A stretch of 64,000 nucleotides of DNA from Lactobacillus sp. ESL0677 (GTDB lineage Bacteria; Bacillota; Bacilli; Lactobacillales; Lactobacillaceae): the NCBI RefSeq assembly GCF_029392875.1, contig NZ_CP113946.1, positions 1,736,001-1,800,000 of the forward strand, written 5' to 3'. Below the pieces are notes generated by a model. That model searched no databases. It saw only the letters and a list, made by a program, of their open reading frames with translations, and was not told the DNA's origin. A program made the position numbers and the translations under genes. Every line of letters begins with the position of its first letter. Position 1 is the stretch's first letter. Positions 14,992 through 24,973 of this stretch are shown one piece after another.

Positions 14992-15984
14992 TTAACCATT
15001 ATTTTTAAAAGTAGACACAAACTTTAAATAAGCTTCCTGCTCGCCAGTTGCGGCAATCTTAATCTGATCATGCGCAAATTCTGCTTCATGCAAGCATTCT
15101 TCGGGTAGCGATATCTGGTGGGTCACGGTCGCATTACCAATTAACTCGATCCAGTAACGATTAGCATCAGAGTGGATTTTTGTCTGTACCAATCCCCCAG
15201 GATTATAAACTGTCAACAGCTCATCCAGCCCAACCTGCTCTGGATAAGTTAAGTGCCCAGCTAAGCTAGTCGCCGACATTCCCGTTCCACAGGCGTTGGT
15301 AAAGCCAACGCCGCGCTCATAAGTCTCCACAAACAACCGATTAGGCGCCAAAATTTGGGCAAAGCTAACATTCACCCCATCTGGAAAATACGGATTAGGT
15401 TGATTTAATTGCCGGCCCAACCGGCGCAGTGCTTCGTGAGCCCCATGAACATCATCGACAAAACTGATTAAGTGCGGATTAGGAACCGCTAGCGCAGTAA
15501 ACTTCAATTTAGCAGCCAGCTTCGGGATCGACTGATTAATAATTTTCGTTAAGGACAAATTATGCCAACCAACTTCACTTGCTGCAAACGACACTGGCGC
15601 AATTTCAACACTAAAAGCCGGCACATTAGGGGCCAAGTCTGGATATTGCTGCACATGCAAATTTGCCGCAGCCGTTTGTACTAAAAACTTGCGCTTGTGC
15701 AGTTTACTAACTAAATATCGGGTAACTGTGCGCAAACCATTGCCACACATCAATGCTTGTGACCCGTCCTTGTTAAAAATACGCATTCGCGCGACAGCAG
15801 TCTGGTTAGTTGCCGGTTCGACAACCAATAGACCGTCGCTGCCACCAAGTAATCCTGTTTTGGTGTCCGTGATTTTAACAGCCAGATGCTCTAATTCAGA
15901 CGTTGTTAGTGGCTGCACTAGTTTTGTTTGGTCTAGTAAAAAGAAGCTGTTTTGTGACCCATGAACTTTTTCTATATTAATCAT
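14992..15984 (-). CDS. dapF: Diaminopimelate epimerase
   Basis: 330 residues. DapF interconverts LL- and meso-diaminopimelate, the last step before peptidoglycan use or decarboxylation to lysine. Both catalytic Cys are present: MCGNGLR (near residue 79) and NACGTGMSA (near 232), in the two mirror-related halves typical of the fold. The protein is 50 or so residues longer than enterobacterial DapF. Its ATG overlaps the stop codon of lysC by one base (TAATG), so the two genes are translationally coupled. The pair stands divergent from the main lysine operon. Confidence 0.92.
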   Translation of the reverse strand: MINIEKVHGSQNSFFLLDQTKLVQPLTTSELEHLAVKITDTKTGLLGGSDGLLVVEPATNQTAVARMRIFNKDGSQALMCGNGLRTVTRYLVSKLHKRKFLVQTAAANLHVQQYPDLAPNVPAFSVEIAPVSFAASEVGWHNLSLTKIINQSIPKLAAKLKFTALAVPNPHLISFVDDVHGAHEALRRLGRQLNQPNPYFPDGVNVSFAQILAPNRLFVETYERGVGFTNACGTGMSATSLAGHLTYPEQVGLDELLTVYNPGGLVQTKIHSDANRYWIELIGNATVTHQISLPEECLHEAEFAHDQIKIAATGEQEAYLKFVSTFKNNG

Positions 15985-17351
15985 TATTCTTTTGCTTTCT
16001 GTGTGAAAAAATTATTATAAATTTGTCTAACAGCTGCTGGAGCATCCTTACGTTTAGTTCCCAGCATAATTGAAATTCGTGATGCCCCCTGGTTAATCAT
16101 GTGAACACCAATATTTCGGGCTGCAAGTGGCTCAATGATTTTAGCCATCACGCCAACTTTGTTCCGCATTCCTTCGCCGACCACCATGATAATGGCATAA
16201 TCATCAATCCATTCCAGACTATCCGGTTGCAATTCCGTCCGAATTTCCTGACACATCTTTTCGCGAACACCAGCGGTAAATTGGCGATTATCAAAAATCA
16301 CTGTCAAGTCATCAATTCCTGACGGCATATGCTCGTATGAAATGTGATATTTATAAAAAATTTGCAGCAATTTTAGGGTAAAACCCACCTCTTTGTTTAA
16401 CAAATATCGGTGTAAGTAAAGTGCCGAAAAGTGGGTTGCAGTCGCTACTCCCGTGATCACGTTGACTGGTTGAAAGTTCTTTGTCGGAACAATCATTGTT
16501 CCCTTAAGACGAGGATGGTTAGTATTTTTAACATTAATCGGAATATTAGCCGCAATTGCCGGTAAAATCGCTTCATCGTGAAAAACAGAAAAGCCCGCGT
16601 ATGATAGTTCTCGCATTTCGCGATAAGTCATTTTGTTAATCGCCCTTGGATGCGCAACAATTGCCGGGTTAGCCGCATAAATTGCGTCAACATCGGTAAA
16701 GTTTTCGTACACATCCGCATGAAAGCCGCGAGCTAAAACAGCACCAGTAATATCCGAGCCACCACGAGAAAACGTAGCAATTTGTTTTTGCTTCGTTAAG
16801 CCATAAAAGCCCGGCACAATTAGATAGCCAGTTGGCAGATGATACCGCGCTAAATTGTCATAAGTGTCCGGTAAAATCATGGCCGCTTGAGGATTATCTG
16901 TCACTTTAATCCCCAATTCTTCACTACCAGCAAAATGTGCATTTAAGTTTAATTTTTGTAATATTAGCGTTAATAAGTGTGCATTTAAGATTTCACCATG
17001 TGCTTTAAAAATTGCTAATAAATAATCATCAGTTTGGTATTCTTTTTTTGGTAAGTCCAATAAAATTTGCTTTAGTCTTGTCAATTCTTCACTTGGCACG
17101 GAAAAATGATTGCCGATTTCGGCATAGCGTTGCCAAATTTGCTCCTGAATAGCAGACAAACTTTGATTAGCCAGCGTTCTATGCGCGTATTCTATTAGTA
17201 AATCTGTTATTTTATAATCATTTTTGTCCCGCTTGCCTGGTGCCGAAGTCACAATGACTTTGCGCTCTGGATCTGCGGTAATAATCTTAATAATTTTTTC
17301 AAAATGTGGGCCATCTGCTAATGAACTGCCGCCAAACTTAACTACTTTCAT
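15984..17351 (-). CDS. lysC: Aspartate kinase (monofunctional, ACT domains)
   Basis: 455 residues, close to B. subtilis YclM in length and layout. It phosphorylates aspartate, the entry reaction to lysine/DAP, threonine and methionine. Seen: KFGGSSLAD at residues 5-13, FSRGGSDITGA near 205-215, and two C-terminal ACT-type modules (VGFTLKLLQIF, VGEGMRNKVGVMAKI...MINQGASRISIML) that normally give feedback control. The frame is open upstream to 17420, but ATG 17351 has AAAGGATT upstream and begins the conserved strand. Its leader of about 50 nt has no riboswitch, so lysine control here is probably allosteric. Confidence 0.92.
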   Translation of the reverse strand: MKVVKFGGSSLADGPHFEKIIKIITADPERKVIVTSAPGKRDKNDYKITDLLIEYAHRTLANQSLSAIQEQIWQRYAEIGNHFSVPSEELTRLKQILLDLPKKEYQTDDYLLAIFKAHGEILNAHLLTLILQKLNLNAHFAGSEELGIKVTDNPQAAMILPDTYDNLARYHLPTGYLIVPGFYGLTKQKQIATFSRGGSDITGAVLARGFHADVYENFTDVDAIYAANPAIVAHPRAINKMTYREMRELSYAGFSVFHDEAILPAIAANIPINVKNTNHPRLKGTMIVPTKNFQPVNVITGVATATHFSALYLHRYLLNKEVGFTLKLLQIFYKYHISYEHMPSGIDDLTVIFDNRQFTAGVREKMCQEIRTELQPDSLEWIDDYAIIMVVGEGMRNKVGVMAKIIEPLAARNIGVHMINQGASRISIMLGTKRKDAPAAVRQIYNNFFTQKAKE

Positions 17352-17410
17352 TTTTTGGTCTAATCCTTTTTTATAAAAACTACTGGTAAATTTTTGAAAG
17401 ATTAGTTGCA

Positions 17411-17438
17411 ATTCTAGCATTTATTTTTTAATCTGCAA
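17411..17438 (-). promoter_or_regulatory. Promoter of lysC-dapF
   Basis: Minus strand TTGCAG (17433-17438), 16 bp, TAGAAT (17411-17416). Confidence 0.6.
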
Positions 17439-17488
17439 GAAAAATATTTTTGGGATTATCAACTGGTTTGATTTTTTAATTAAAATTA

Positions 17489-17517
17489 TTGACAGGTTTC
17501 TAAAAATAATATAATAT
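17489..17517 (+). promoter_or_regulatory. Promoter of the lysine operon
   Basis: TTGACA (17489-17494), 17 bp, TAATAT (17512-17517); an alternative TATAAT lies two bases earlier. The lysine riboswitch starts just downstream. Confidence 0.8.
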
Positions 17518-17520
17518 TTA

Positions 17521-17756
17521 GGCAATCGAAGAGGTCGCGGTGACCATTAGTAAATTAGCTGAGTTTTGCTAAAACTATGAAGCTAATTAAAAGGGGAAAC
17601 TGCCGAAGCATTAATTTGCAAGCAAAAATTAATAGCTGGGCCATGATTGAACAAATCATGGACTGTCGTAGAAAATCTACGGAGCGCTTCCGACAATTTG
17701 ATACCAGATATTAATTCAGGTTCTTTTGTTTCAGCGCAAACAAAAGAACCTTTTTT
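17521..17756 (+). promoter_or_regulatory. Lysine riboswitch (L-box) with terminator
   Basis: The aptamer shows the conserved L-box elements in order: GAGGTCGCG (17530s), AGTAA, AAAGGGGAAACTGCCGAAGC (around 17590-17610), AGCTGGGCC (17635-17643), GGACTGTCG and GGAGCG. It is followed by a 13-bp terminator stem, GGTTCTTTTGTTT/AAACAAAAGAACC (17719-17750), and TTTTTT. When lysine binds, the terminator should form and shut off the seven genes downstream. A long frame runs through the element, but it is not the coding start (see lysA). Confidence 0.93.
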
Positions 17757-17781
17757 GTTAGCTAATTTGGGAGGAATCAAC

Positions 17782-19071
17782 TTGGTTAACGTTAACTCAC
17801 AAGGACACTTATCAATTGGCAATTGCGACACACTTGAGCTCGCTAAGGACTTTGGTACGCCGCTTTATGTTTATGATGTCAGCATGATTAGGCAGCAATT
17901 ACGACACTTTCACAAAGCTTTTGACAAAACCGGTGTCAAATACGCCATCAGTTATGCTAGCAAAGCCTTTGCCATCAGAGCAATCGACCAAGTTATCGCA
18001 CAAGAAAACGGGCATTTAGATGTTGTTTCAGCCGGCGAATTAATAACTGCTGTTCAAGCTGGATTCCCAATGGAACATGTTAGCTTTCACGGCAACAACA
18101 AGTCCCTTGCGGAACTGCAGTTAGCCCTTGACAATCACGTCGGCACAATCATTGTTGATAATTTTTACGAATTAGAATTGTTAAACAAGCTGCTGCCCCA
18201 GCAAAAGCAGCCGGTTAACATCATGCTGCGAATTGCGCCCGGTATTTCGGCACATACTCACCGCTACATTCAAACCGGTCAGGTCGACAGCAAATTCGGC
18301 TTTGACGTTCAGTCAGGTCAGGCAGAACAAGCACTAAAACAGGTATTACAAAATCCTAAACTGAACTTGCGCGGCTATCACGCTCACATCGGCTCCCAAA
18401 TTATGGCAGTTGCGGGCTTTACGGCTCTAGTACAAAGAATGGTTCAGCTAGCAGCCACTTGGCAGGAAAAATTTCATTATCAGCCACAGGTTTTAAATTT
18501 TGGTGGCGGTTTTGGTATTAAATACACCAACGCCGACCACCCATTAGCCCCGCAGGAGTTTGTTTACGACATGATTCAAACGCTGAAAAAAGAAATCGCT
18601 CAAACTAACTTGACTATGCCAGAAGTTTGGCTAGAGCCGGGGCGCTCGATCGTTGGTGAAGCTGGCTACAGCCTCTATACAATCGGGGCGCGCAAAATAA
18701 TTCCCGGTATTCGCACTTACCTTAGCGTTGACGGTGGCATGGGTGACAATATTCGCCCCGCCCTTTACCAAGCCGAATATCAAGCAGTTTTAGCTGCTAG
18801 ACCAGAGGCTACGCCAACAGAAACCGTGACAATTGCTGGGCGCTATTGTGAGTCCGGTGACATTCTGATTAAAGATCAGCCGCTACCTGAAAGTACACCC
18901 GGTGACATTTTGGCAGTGCTTGCAACGGGAGCTTACGGCTACTCGATGGCTTCCAACTACAATCGTGTAGGTCGTCCAGCCGTTGTCTTTGTGAAAAACG
19001 GCCACGCTAAACTCGTCGTCAAGCGCGAATCAATTACGGATTTAACCAGTCTAGACCTAAATTATCTTTAA
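17782..19071 (+). CDS. lysA: Diaminopimelate decarboxylase
   Basis: 429 residues, fold III PLP enzyme that decarboxylates meso-DAP to L-lysine. Seen: PLP Lys in YASKAF (near residue 58), HIGSQI, GGGFGI phosphate-binding loop, EPGRSIV, and CESGD of the active site. The start is TTG 17782 with GGGAGGAATC upstream; the open frame begins 45 codons earlier inside the riboswitch, but those codons belong to the aptamer and terminator. First gene of the operon, controlled by the L-box. Confidence 0.92.
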   Translation: MVNVNSQGHLSIGNCDTLELAKDFGTPLYVYDVSMIRQQLRHFHKAFDKTGVKYAISYASKAFAIRAIDQVIAQENGHLDVVSAGELITAVQAGFPMEHVSFHGNNKSLAELQLALDNHVGTIIVDNFYELELLNKLLPQQKQPVNIMLRIAPGISAHTHRYIQTGQVDSKFGFDVQSGQAEQALKQVLQNPKLNLRGYHAHIGSQIMAVAGFTALVQRMVQLAATWQEKFHYQPQVLNFGGGFGIKYTNADHPLAPQEFVYDMIQTLKKEIAQTNLTMPEVWLEPGRSIVGEAGYSLYTIGARKIIPGIRTYLSVDGGMGDNIRPALYQAEYQAVLAARPEATPTETVTIAGRYCESGDILIKDQPLPESTPGDILAVLATGAYGYSMASNYNRVGRPAVVFVKNGHAKLVVKRESITDLTSLDLNYL

Positions 19072-19089
19072 GTAACATGAGGAAAAGCA

Positions 19090-19797
19090 ATGAAGCAAAC
19101 TGCACAAGAAATTATTGATTTTATTAGTAACGCACCCAAAAAGACGCCGGTTAAGGTTTACATCCAAGGAAATTTAACTAACCTAACTGTCCCCGAAAGC
19201 ATTCAGGCTTTTTTAGACGATAAAATTGGGCTTCTGTTTGGTGACTGGGCCGAGATTGAGCCATTTTTAACCGAAAATAAAGCACAAATTACTCACTATC
19301 GTCTTGAAAACAATGCTCGTAACTCCGCCGTGCCGCTACTCGACTACACCAAGATTAACGCCCGCATTGAACCCGGTGCGATTATTCGCGACCACGTCAA
19401 AATCGGCAAGCAAGCCGTAATTATGATGGGCGCGGTGATTAATATCGGGGCAGAAATTGGCGCTAATACGATGATTGATATGGGAACGGTGATTGGCGGC
19501 CGAGCAATTATTGGGCAAAACGTCCACGTCGGCGCTAACGCAGTGGTAGCTGGCGTAATTGAACCAGCATCGGCCGAGCCCGTCAGAATTGGCGACAATG
19601 TTCTAGTTGGCGCTGGGGCCACGATACTTGAAGGCATCCAAATTGGCACTGGAGCCGTAATTGGTGCTGGGGCTGTGGTGACCAAAGATGTTGCTCCTAA
19701 TACCGTCGTTATCGGCGTCCCGGCCAAAGTAATTAAGCAAGTTGACGACCAGACAAAGAGTAAAACTGGTCTGGAAACTAGCTTGCGAAAGCTGTGA
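19090..19797 (+). CDS. dapD: Tetrahydrodipicolinate N-acetyltransferase
   Basis: 235 residues. Left-handed beta-helix acyltransferase with hexapeptide repeats ([43 protein letters not shown]...), preceded by an N-terminal helical domain. In Gram-positives this DapH-type protein (also annotated dapD) acetylates tetrahydrodipicolinate, which sets the pathway as the acetylase variant. Consistent partners follow: an N-acetyl-DAP deacetylase and a PatA-like aminotransferase. Nineteen bases separate it from lysA; ribosome binding site TGAGGAAA. Confidence 0.92.
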   Translation: MKQTAQEIIDFISNAPKKTPVKVYIQGNLTNLTVPESIQAFLDDKIGLLFGDWAEIEPFLTENKAQITHYRLENNARNSAVPLLDYTKINARIEPGAIIRDHVKIGKQAVIMMGAVINIGAEIGANTMIDMGTVIGGRAIIGQNVHVGANAVVAGVIEPASAEPVRIGDNVLVGAGATILEGIQIGTGAVIGAGAVVTKDVAPNTVVIGVPAKVIKQVDDQTKSKTGLETSLRKL

Positions 19798-19801
19798 CTG
19801 C

Positions 19802-20956
19802 ATGACCCAATTTAATGAACAAGATTTAATTAAAATTAGACGCCAATTGCACCAAATTCCTGAATTGGCACTAAAAGAAACGGCAACCCAAAAATTATTG
19901 TTGCAGCTAATTGATGAATTACCACAGCAATTTTTAACAATCAAGACTTTTCCGCAATTACCAACTGCAATCATGGTTTTTGTTAAAGGGAAAAACACCC
20001 AAAAGACAATCGGTTATCGCGCAGACATTGACGGCCTGCCTATTACTGAACAAAACGACCTGTCCTACCAATCGCAGCATCCCGGCATCATGCACGCTTG
20101 CGGTCACGACTTACACATGACCATTGCCCTTGGCGCTTTGAGTTATTTTGCCAATCATCAGCCACAAGATAATTTGGTTTTCTTCTTTCAGCCGGCTGAA
20201 GAAAGTGAAAGTGGCGCTAAAATCGCGTATGATCAGCACCTGTTTACCGGGCAATTTGCCTTAGACGAAATTTACGCGCTCCACGATACACCGCAATTAC
20301 CAGTAGGAACAATCGGAACTAGACAGGGAACATTATTTGCTGGAACTACCGAAGTTGACGTTGGTTTCACTGGGCAAGATGGCCATGCCGCCTACCCGCA
20401 AAACGCTAACGACATGATTGTTGCCGCTGCGCAATTCATCAGCCAAGTACAAACAATTATTTCACGTAGTATTGATCCGTTAAAAGCCGGTGTTATTACC
20501 TTAGGCAAAATGACGGCGGGCAATATTCGTAACGCTATTGCTGGCACGGCACACATTGAGGGGACAATTCGCGGGTTAACTCAAGACATGATTACTTTAA
20601 TTAAGCAGCGATTGCGCGAAGTAGCTGCTGGCGTGGCCACAAGCTATGGGGCCGACATTAGAATTTGCTTCAATCAAAGCGGCTATTTTCCAGTCGTGAA
20701 TGACCCACAACTAACTGCAGATTTGATTACTTTTCTTAAGCAATCACCTCAAGTCAACTTTGTCGCAACTGAGCCAGCAATGACCGGCGAAGACTTCGGT
20801 TATTTAACCAGCCAAATTCCGGGTGCAATGTTCTGGTTAGGCGTTGGTCAGCACGGCTCGCTGCATTCCGCTACTTTTAATCCTGACGAAGGGGCCATCT
20901 TAATAGGCGTCAAAACAGTTACTGGCTTTTTAAAAAGACGAATGAAGAACAATTAA
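19802..20956 (+). CDS. N-acetyldiaminopimelate deacetylase (M20 family)
   Basis: 384 residues, M20D amidohydrolase. Metal-site residues: HACGHDLHM (near 97), QPAEESESGA (near 130), and the C-terminal MTGEDFGY and SLHSATFNPDE. It should remove acetate from N-acetyl-LL-DAP. The frame is open from 19742, overlapping dapD, but the natural start is ATG 19802, five bases after the dapD stop; the ribosome binding site is weak, which suggests translational coupling to dapD. It corresponds to YkuR of B. subtilis. Paralogues with other roles are at 32600 and 45985. Confidence 0.88.
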   Translation: MTQFNEQDLIKIRRQLHQIPELALKETATQKLLLQLIDELPQQFLTIKTFPQLPTAIMVFVKGKNTQKTIGYRADIDGLPITEQNDLSYQSQHPGIMHACGHDLHMTIALGALSYFANHQPQDNLVFFFQPAEESESGAKIAYDQHLFTGQFALDEIYALHDTPQLPVGTIGTRQGTLFAGTTEVDVGFTGQDGHAAYPQNANDMIVAAAQFISQVQTIISRSIDPLKAGVITLGKMTAGNIRNAIAGTAHIEGTIRGLTQDMITLIKQRLREVAAGVATSYGADIRICFNQSGYFPVVNDPQLTADLITFLKQSPQVNFVATEPAMTGEDFGYLTSQIPGAMFWLGVGQHGSLHSATFNPDEGAILIGVKTVTGFLKRRMKNN

Positions 20957-20973
20957 TATAGAAAGGATTAACA

Positions 20974-21900
20974 ATGTTATTACAAAATGCAGAGATTTTA
21001 ACAGCCATCGTCACGCCATTTAACGATGATGGCACAATCAATTATCACGGCCTTGAAGAGTTAGTCAATCACTTAATAGCTCATGGCAGTCAAGGCTTTG
21101 TCGTTGGTGGCACCACTGGCGAAGTTGCCACCCTATCTAATGAAGAAAAGCTGGCACTTTATCAAAAATTTGTTGAGATTGCGGCGGGTCGCGTACCGGT
21201 TATCGCTGGCACGGGTTCAAACAACACGCAAGCAACAATTGAATTGAGCAAGCAAGTCAGTCAAATCAAGGGACTGGCAGCTCAACTCGTAGTGGTTCCT
21301 TACTACAACAAGCCCAACCAACGCGGGATGATCGCCCACTTTACCGCAGTTGCAGCACACTCGAGTTTACCAATCATTATTTATAACATCCCTGGCCGCA
21401 CCGGTGTCACGATGAGCAATCAGACGATTTTGGAATTAGCTAAAAATCCCCAAATTATCGGCGTTAAGCAGTGCACAACCGTTGAGGACTTGGAATACTT
21501 GGTTGAACATGCACCCCATAATTTTCTCATTTTCAGTGGCGAAGACGCGCAAAGTTTAGCAGCCAAAGCAGTCGGTGCTCAAGGGATAATTTCCGTTGCT
21601 TCTCACCTCTACGGTGACCAAATGAGCCAAATGTACGCGGCGCTCGATGCTGGGAACATTGCCGAAGCTGGAGCTTGGCAGCGTAAGCTAACACCTAAGA
21701 TGGCAGCACTATTTATGTTTCCATCGCCATCTGGCGTTAAAGCAGCACTCAATGCCCAAGGCTTTCATACTGGCAGTTGTCGCTTACCCATCGTTAACTT
21801 AAATGATGATGAACAAAGGCAACTTGCACACGCTCTTGGAATCGCAAACGGTGACTTAAGTCAGCCAATTAATTTGCAGTTAGGAGTCAACCATGATTAG
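20974..21900 (+). CDS. dapA: 4-Hydroxy-tetrahydrodipicolinate synthase
   Basis: 308 residues, (beta/alpha)8 lyase that condenses pyruvate with aspartate semialdehyde. Family motifs: [15 protein letters not shown] (pyruvate-binding TT), [10 protein letters not shown] (catalytic Tyr), YNIPGRTGV, and Schiff-base Lys in GVKQCT (near 160). Ribosome binding site GAAAGGATT. Its end overlaps dapB by 8 bp. Confidence 0.93.
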   Translation: MLLQNAEILTAIVTPFNDDGTINYHGLEELVNHLIAHGSQGFVVGGTTGEVATLSNEEKLALYQKFVEIAAGRVPVIAGTGSNNTQATIELSKQVSQIKGLAAQLVVVPYYNKPNQRGMIAHFTAVAAHSSLPIIIYNIPGRTGVTMSNQTILELAKNPQIIGVKQCTTVEDLEYLVEHAPHNFLIFSGEDAQSLAAKAVGAQGIISVASHLYGDQMSQMYAALDAGNIAEAGAWQRKLTPKMAALFMFPSPSGVKAALNAQGFHTGSCRLPIVNLNDDEQRQLAHALGIANGDLSQPINLQLGVNHD

Positions 21901-22660
21901 AGTTTTAATCGCCGGTTTTAACGGGGCAATGGGTCAAAGAGCAGTCAAGTTAGTGCAAAAAGTGCCCAACTACAAGCTAGCTGCAGTCTTATCGCCGCAC
22001 TTGCATAGCCTAAACCCAAATGACTATAACTTAGACCCTGATGCCGCAGTGTTTACCAGTCTGGCAGACATAACTGGTCAAATTGACATCTGGCTTGATT
22101 TCACTACTCCTAGTGCTGTTTATGCTAATACAAAATTCGCACTTGAGCATCAGATGCGGCCAGTTATCGGAACTTCAGGATTAACCGATAAGCAAGTTAC
22201 CGAACTACAAGACTTGGCTAAGCAACTAAAAGTCGGCGGCATTATTGCACCCAACTTTGGTTTGTCAGCAGTCTTATTAATGAAGTTTGCCAAAATGGCG
22301 GCAGCTTACTTCCCTAACGCAGAAATCATCGAAATGCACCACGCTGATAAAAAAGATGCCCCATCGGGCACGGCAATTAAAACTGCTCAGGAAATCGCGC
22401 AAAGTCGTGCTTCCCAAGTAGCTGCCAACTTTAACGACAACCCCGCGCGTGGCGGTGACTATTACGGTGTACCAATTCACGCGGTGCGTTTACCCGGTTA
22501 TGTCGCCCACGAGCAAGTCTTGTTTGGCGGTGCTGGTGAAGCCCTAACTATCAGACAGGACTCATTTGACCGCAACTCATTTATGTCCGGTGTAGAACTA
22601 GCTTTAAAGCAAGTTATGCAACTCGACGAGCTGATTGTCGGTCTTGAAAATTTAATTTAA
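21893..22660 (+). CDS. dapB: 4-Hydroxy-tetrahydrodipicolinate reductase
   Basis: 255 residues. N-terminal Rossmann loop [11 protein letters not shown] (8-18) and the family signature [15 protein letters not shown] (near 145-160) with catalytic His and Lys. It reduces the DapA product with NAD(P)H. Translation is coupled to dapA by an 8-bp overlap with ribosome binding site TTAGGAG inside dapA. Confidence 0.93.
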   Translation: MIRVLIAGFNGAMGQRAVKLVQKVPNYKLAAVLSPHLHSLNPNDYNLDPDAAVFTSLADITGQIDIWLDFTTPSAVYANTKFALEHQMRPVIGTSGLTDKQVTELQDLAKQLKVGGIIAPNFGLSAVLLMKFAKMAAAYFPNAEIIEMHHADKKDAPSGTAIKTAQEIAQSRASQVAANFNDNPARGGDYYGVPIHAVRLPGYVAHEQVLFGGAGEALTIRQDSFDRNSFMSGVELALKQVMQLDELIVGLENLI

Positions 22661-22677
22661 CCTAAGGAGTGTATTTT

Positions 22678-23856
22678 ATGCCAGAACTAGCTGCTAATTT
22701 AGAACCAATTGTCAATCGCCGGTTATTAACCACGACACCATCAGCCATTCGGAAGTTTGACCAAGAAATCTCTGGAATTCCCGGGATTGTCAAATTAACT
22801 GTGGGGGAACCGGACCTAAACACGCCGGAGCACGTTAAACAAGCTGCTATTAACAGTATCAACAATAACGAGTCACACTACGGCAGGCAAATGGGTTCTC
22901 TCAAGTTAGATCAGGCAATCAGCGCATACCTAAAACGGAAACAAAATCTAGTTTACGACCCTGAAACAGAAATTATTGTTACAGTTGGCGCAACTGAAGC
23001 CATTGCCACCACCATTATTTCTCTCTTTAATGCTGGCGATGAAGTCATTGTCCCTACGCCTACCTTTGCCCTTTACTTTTCGCTGCTGCACCTCTTTGGC
23101 ATTAAGGCAGTCACCATTAACACGGCCCAAGATGATTTTTTATTGCAGCCAGAGAGATTGACAAAAACGCTAGCAGCTCATCCCCATGCTAAAGGAATTA
23201 TCTTGAATTATCCTAATAATCCAACTGGCCGTGAATATCCCGAGACTTTGATAAAAAAGCTGGCCGTAATCCTTGAGCAGCACCAGCTCTATGTGCTTTC
23301 TGATGAAATTTACAGCGAATTAACGTACGGCACCAAGCATTACTCAATCGCGCGCTGCCTTCCTGAACAAACAATCCTCATCAGCGGTCTGTCAAAGTCC
23401 CACGCTATGACCGGCTACCGCGTCGGCTATCTCGCCGCCCCACAAAAAGTAATCAAATTGCTTACGACCACGCACGCGTTACTGGTAACGGCTGTTCCCA
23501 ATATGACACAAGCTGCCGCCTGCGAGGCATTATCCGTGCGCGGGGATGCCGATCCACAAAAGGCTAACAAAATTTACGCTGAACGCAAAGATCTAATCAG
23601 TACCGGGTTAAGTCAATTAGGATTTGAGATTATTCCGCCAGAAGGTGCCTTTTACCTGTTCGCTAAAATCCCCGCTAAGTACGGCACTAACGACTTAACG
23701 TTTGCCCGTGAATTAGCACACAGTGCTCGCGTTGGCTGTATACCTGGTAGTGCTTTTGGCGATGGCGGGATTGGTTATGTGCGTTTTTCCTATGCCGCTA
23801 GTCCTGAAAAAATTCGTGAAGCACTCAAAAGAATAGCTGATTTTTTAAATAATTAA
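22678..23856 (+). CDS. patA: Aminotransferase, probable N-acetyl-LL-diaminopimelate aminotransferase
   Basis: 392 residues, fold I class I/II PLP aminotransferase. Seen: YGRQMGSLKLDQAI, NYPNNPTGRE, SDEIYSEL (Asp and Tyr contacting PLP), and the Schiff-base Lys in SGLSKSHAMTGYRVGY. The position in the operon between dapB and asd, with DapD and the deacetylase present, supports the DAP aminotransferase role. The start is ATG 22678 (AAGGAGTG six bases upstream); the GTG at 22669 is part of the ribosome binding site. Confidence 0.88.
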   Translation: MPELAANLEPIVNRRLLTTTPSAIRKFDQEISGIPGIVKLTVGEPDLNTPEHVKQAAINSINNNESHYGRQMGSLKLDQAISAYLKRKQNLVYDPETEIIVTVGATEAIATTIISLFNAGDEVIVPTPTFALYFSLLHLFGIKAVTINTAQDDFLLQPERLTKTLAAHPHAKGIILNYPNNPTGREYPETLIKKLAVILEQHQLYVLSDEIYSELTYGTKHYSIARCLPEQTILISGLSKSHAMTGYRVGYLAAPQKVIKLLTTTHALLVTAVPNMTQAAACEALSVRGDADPQKANKIYAERKDLISTGLSQLGFEIIPPEGAFYLFAKIPAKYGTNDLTFARELAHSARVGCIPGSAFGDGGIGYVRFSYAASPEKIREALKRIADFLNN

Positions 23857-23869
23857 GGAAGTAATCATC

Positions 23870-24919
23870 ATGAATGGATATAATGTTGCAATTTTAGGCG
23901 CCACTGGGGCTGTCGGTGGCCGCCTGATTAGTCAGTTGGCAGAATCGAATATCCCTGTTAAAAATTTACGGCTGCTTGCATCCGCAAGATCGGCTGGCAA
24001 AGTTCTAAAATTTAAAAATGAACCCTTAACGGTGGAAGAAACCACCCCGGATTCATTTAAAAATATTGATTTAGTTTTGGCTTCCGCCGGTGGAAGTGTC
24101 TCACAGAAGTTCCTCCCCATTGCCGTTCAAAATGGCGCCGTTTGCGTCGACAACACCAGTGCCTTCCGCATGGAACCCGATGTTCCACTAGTAATCCCAG
24201 AAGTTAATCGTGCAGCGCTGAAAAAACATCACGGGATTATTGCCAACCCCAACTGCTCAACCATCCAAATGGTAATCGCCTTAGCGCCAATCTACCATGC
24301 CTTCGGCCTGAAACAGGTTATCGTTTCAACCTACCAAGCGGTTTCTGGCGCAGGTCAAGCGGCGTGGAACGAAATGTTGCACCAAGCACAGCAGCGCCTG
24401 AACAATGAACCAATGACTGCCGACATTACACCGGTTAAAGGCGAGCCGCACCATTATCCATTAGCCTTTAACCTCCTACCGCAAATCGACGTTTTTGAAG
24501 ATAATGGCTACACGCACGAAGAATGGAAGATGATTCATGAAACTAAAAAGATTCTGCTGGACGACATGGACAGTCCCGACATTAAGGTCACAGCAACCTG
24601 CGTTAGAGTTCCCGTCGAATTAGGCCATGGCGAGTCGGTCTACATTGAAGTCGCTGATCAACACGCAACTGCTGCCGACTTACGGCAGCAACTAGCACAG
24701 ATGCCAGGGGTTGTTGTTCAAGATAATCCGGCAGAGCAGCTCTACCCACAACCATTAACTGCAGCTGGCAAACGTGAAACCTTTGTCGGCCGTCTACGTG
24801 CCGATGAAGAAAATCCCGGTGCCTTCAATATGTGGGTTGTTTCCGATAATTTGCTTAAAGGCGCGGCATGGAACACAGTCGAAATCGCTGAATGCTTAGT
24901 CGAAGACAATTTAATTTAA
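23870..24919 (+). CDS. asd: Aspartate-semialdehyde dehydrogenase
   Basis: 349 residues. NADP-binding GATGAVGGRL (10-19), catalytic Cys in NPNCSTIQ (near 128), and the active-site His in RVPVELGHGESV (near 250). It supplies aspartate semialdehyde to DapA and to the threonine/methionine branches. It is the last gene of the lysine operon and ends directly at a strong terminator. Confidence 0.92.
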   Translation: MNGYNVAILGATGAVGGRLISQLAESNIPVKNLRLLASARSAGKVLKFKNEPLTVEETTPDSFKNIDLVLASAGGSVSQKFLPIAVQNGAVCVDNTSAFRMEPDVPLVIPEVNRAALKKHHGIIANPNCSTIQMVIALAPIYHAFGLKQVIVSTYQAVSGAGQAAWNEMLHQAQQRLNNEPMTADITPVKGEPHHYPLAFNLLPQIDVFEDNGYTHEEWKMIHETKKILLDDMDSPDIKVTATCVRVPVELGHGESVYIEVADQHATAADLRQQLAQMPGVVVQDNPAEQLYPQPLTAAGKRETFVGRLRADEENPGAFNMWVVSDNLLKGAAWNTVEIAECLVEDNLI

Positions 24920-24922
24920 TCA

Positions 24923-24963
24923 AAAAAGCAATACCTGATTCAAAATCAGATATTGCTTTTTAT
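24923..24963. terminator. Bidirectional terminator (asd / surface protein)
   Basis: Stem AAAAGCAATACCTGATT/AATCAGATATTGCTTTT (one mismatch) with loop CAA; A- and T-runs on the two sides serve both converging genes. Confidence 0.88.
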
Positions 24964-24973
24964 ATGTGGCTAA

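Noticed and set aside
17647..17781. Upstream extension of lysA
   Set aside because: These 45 codons lie in the lysine aptamer and its terminator. TTG 17782 has a proper ribosome binding site.
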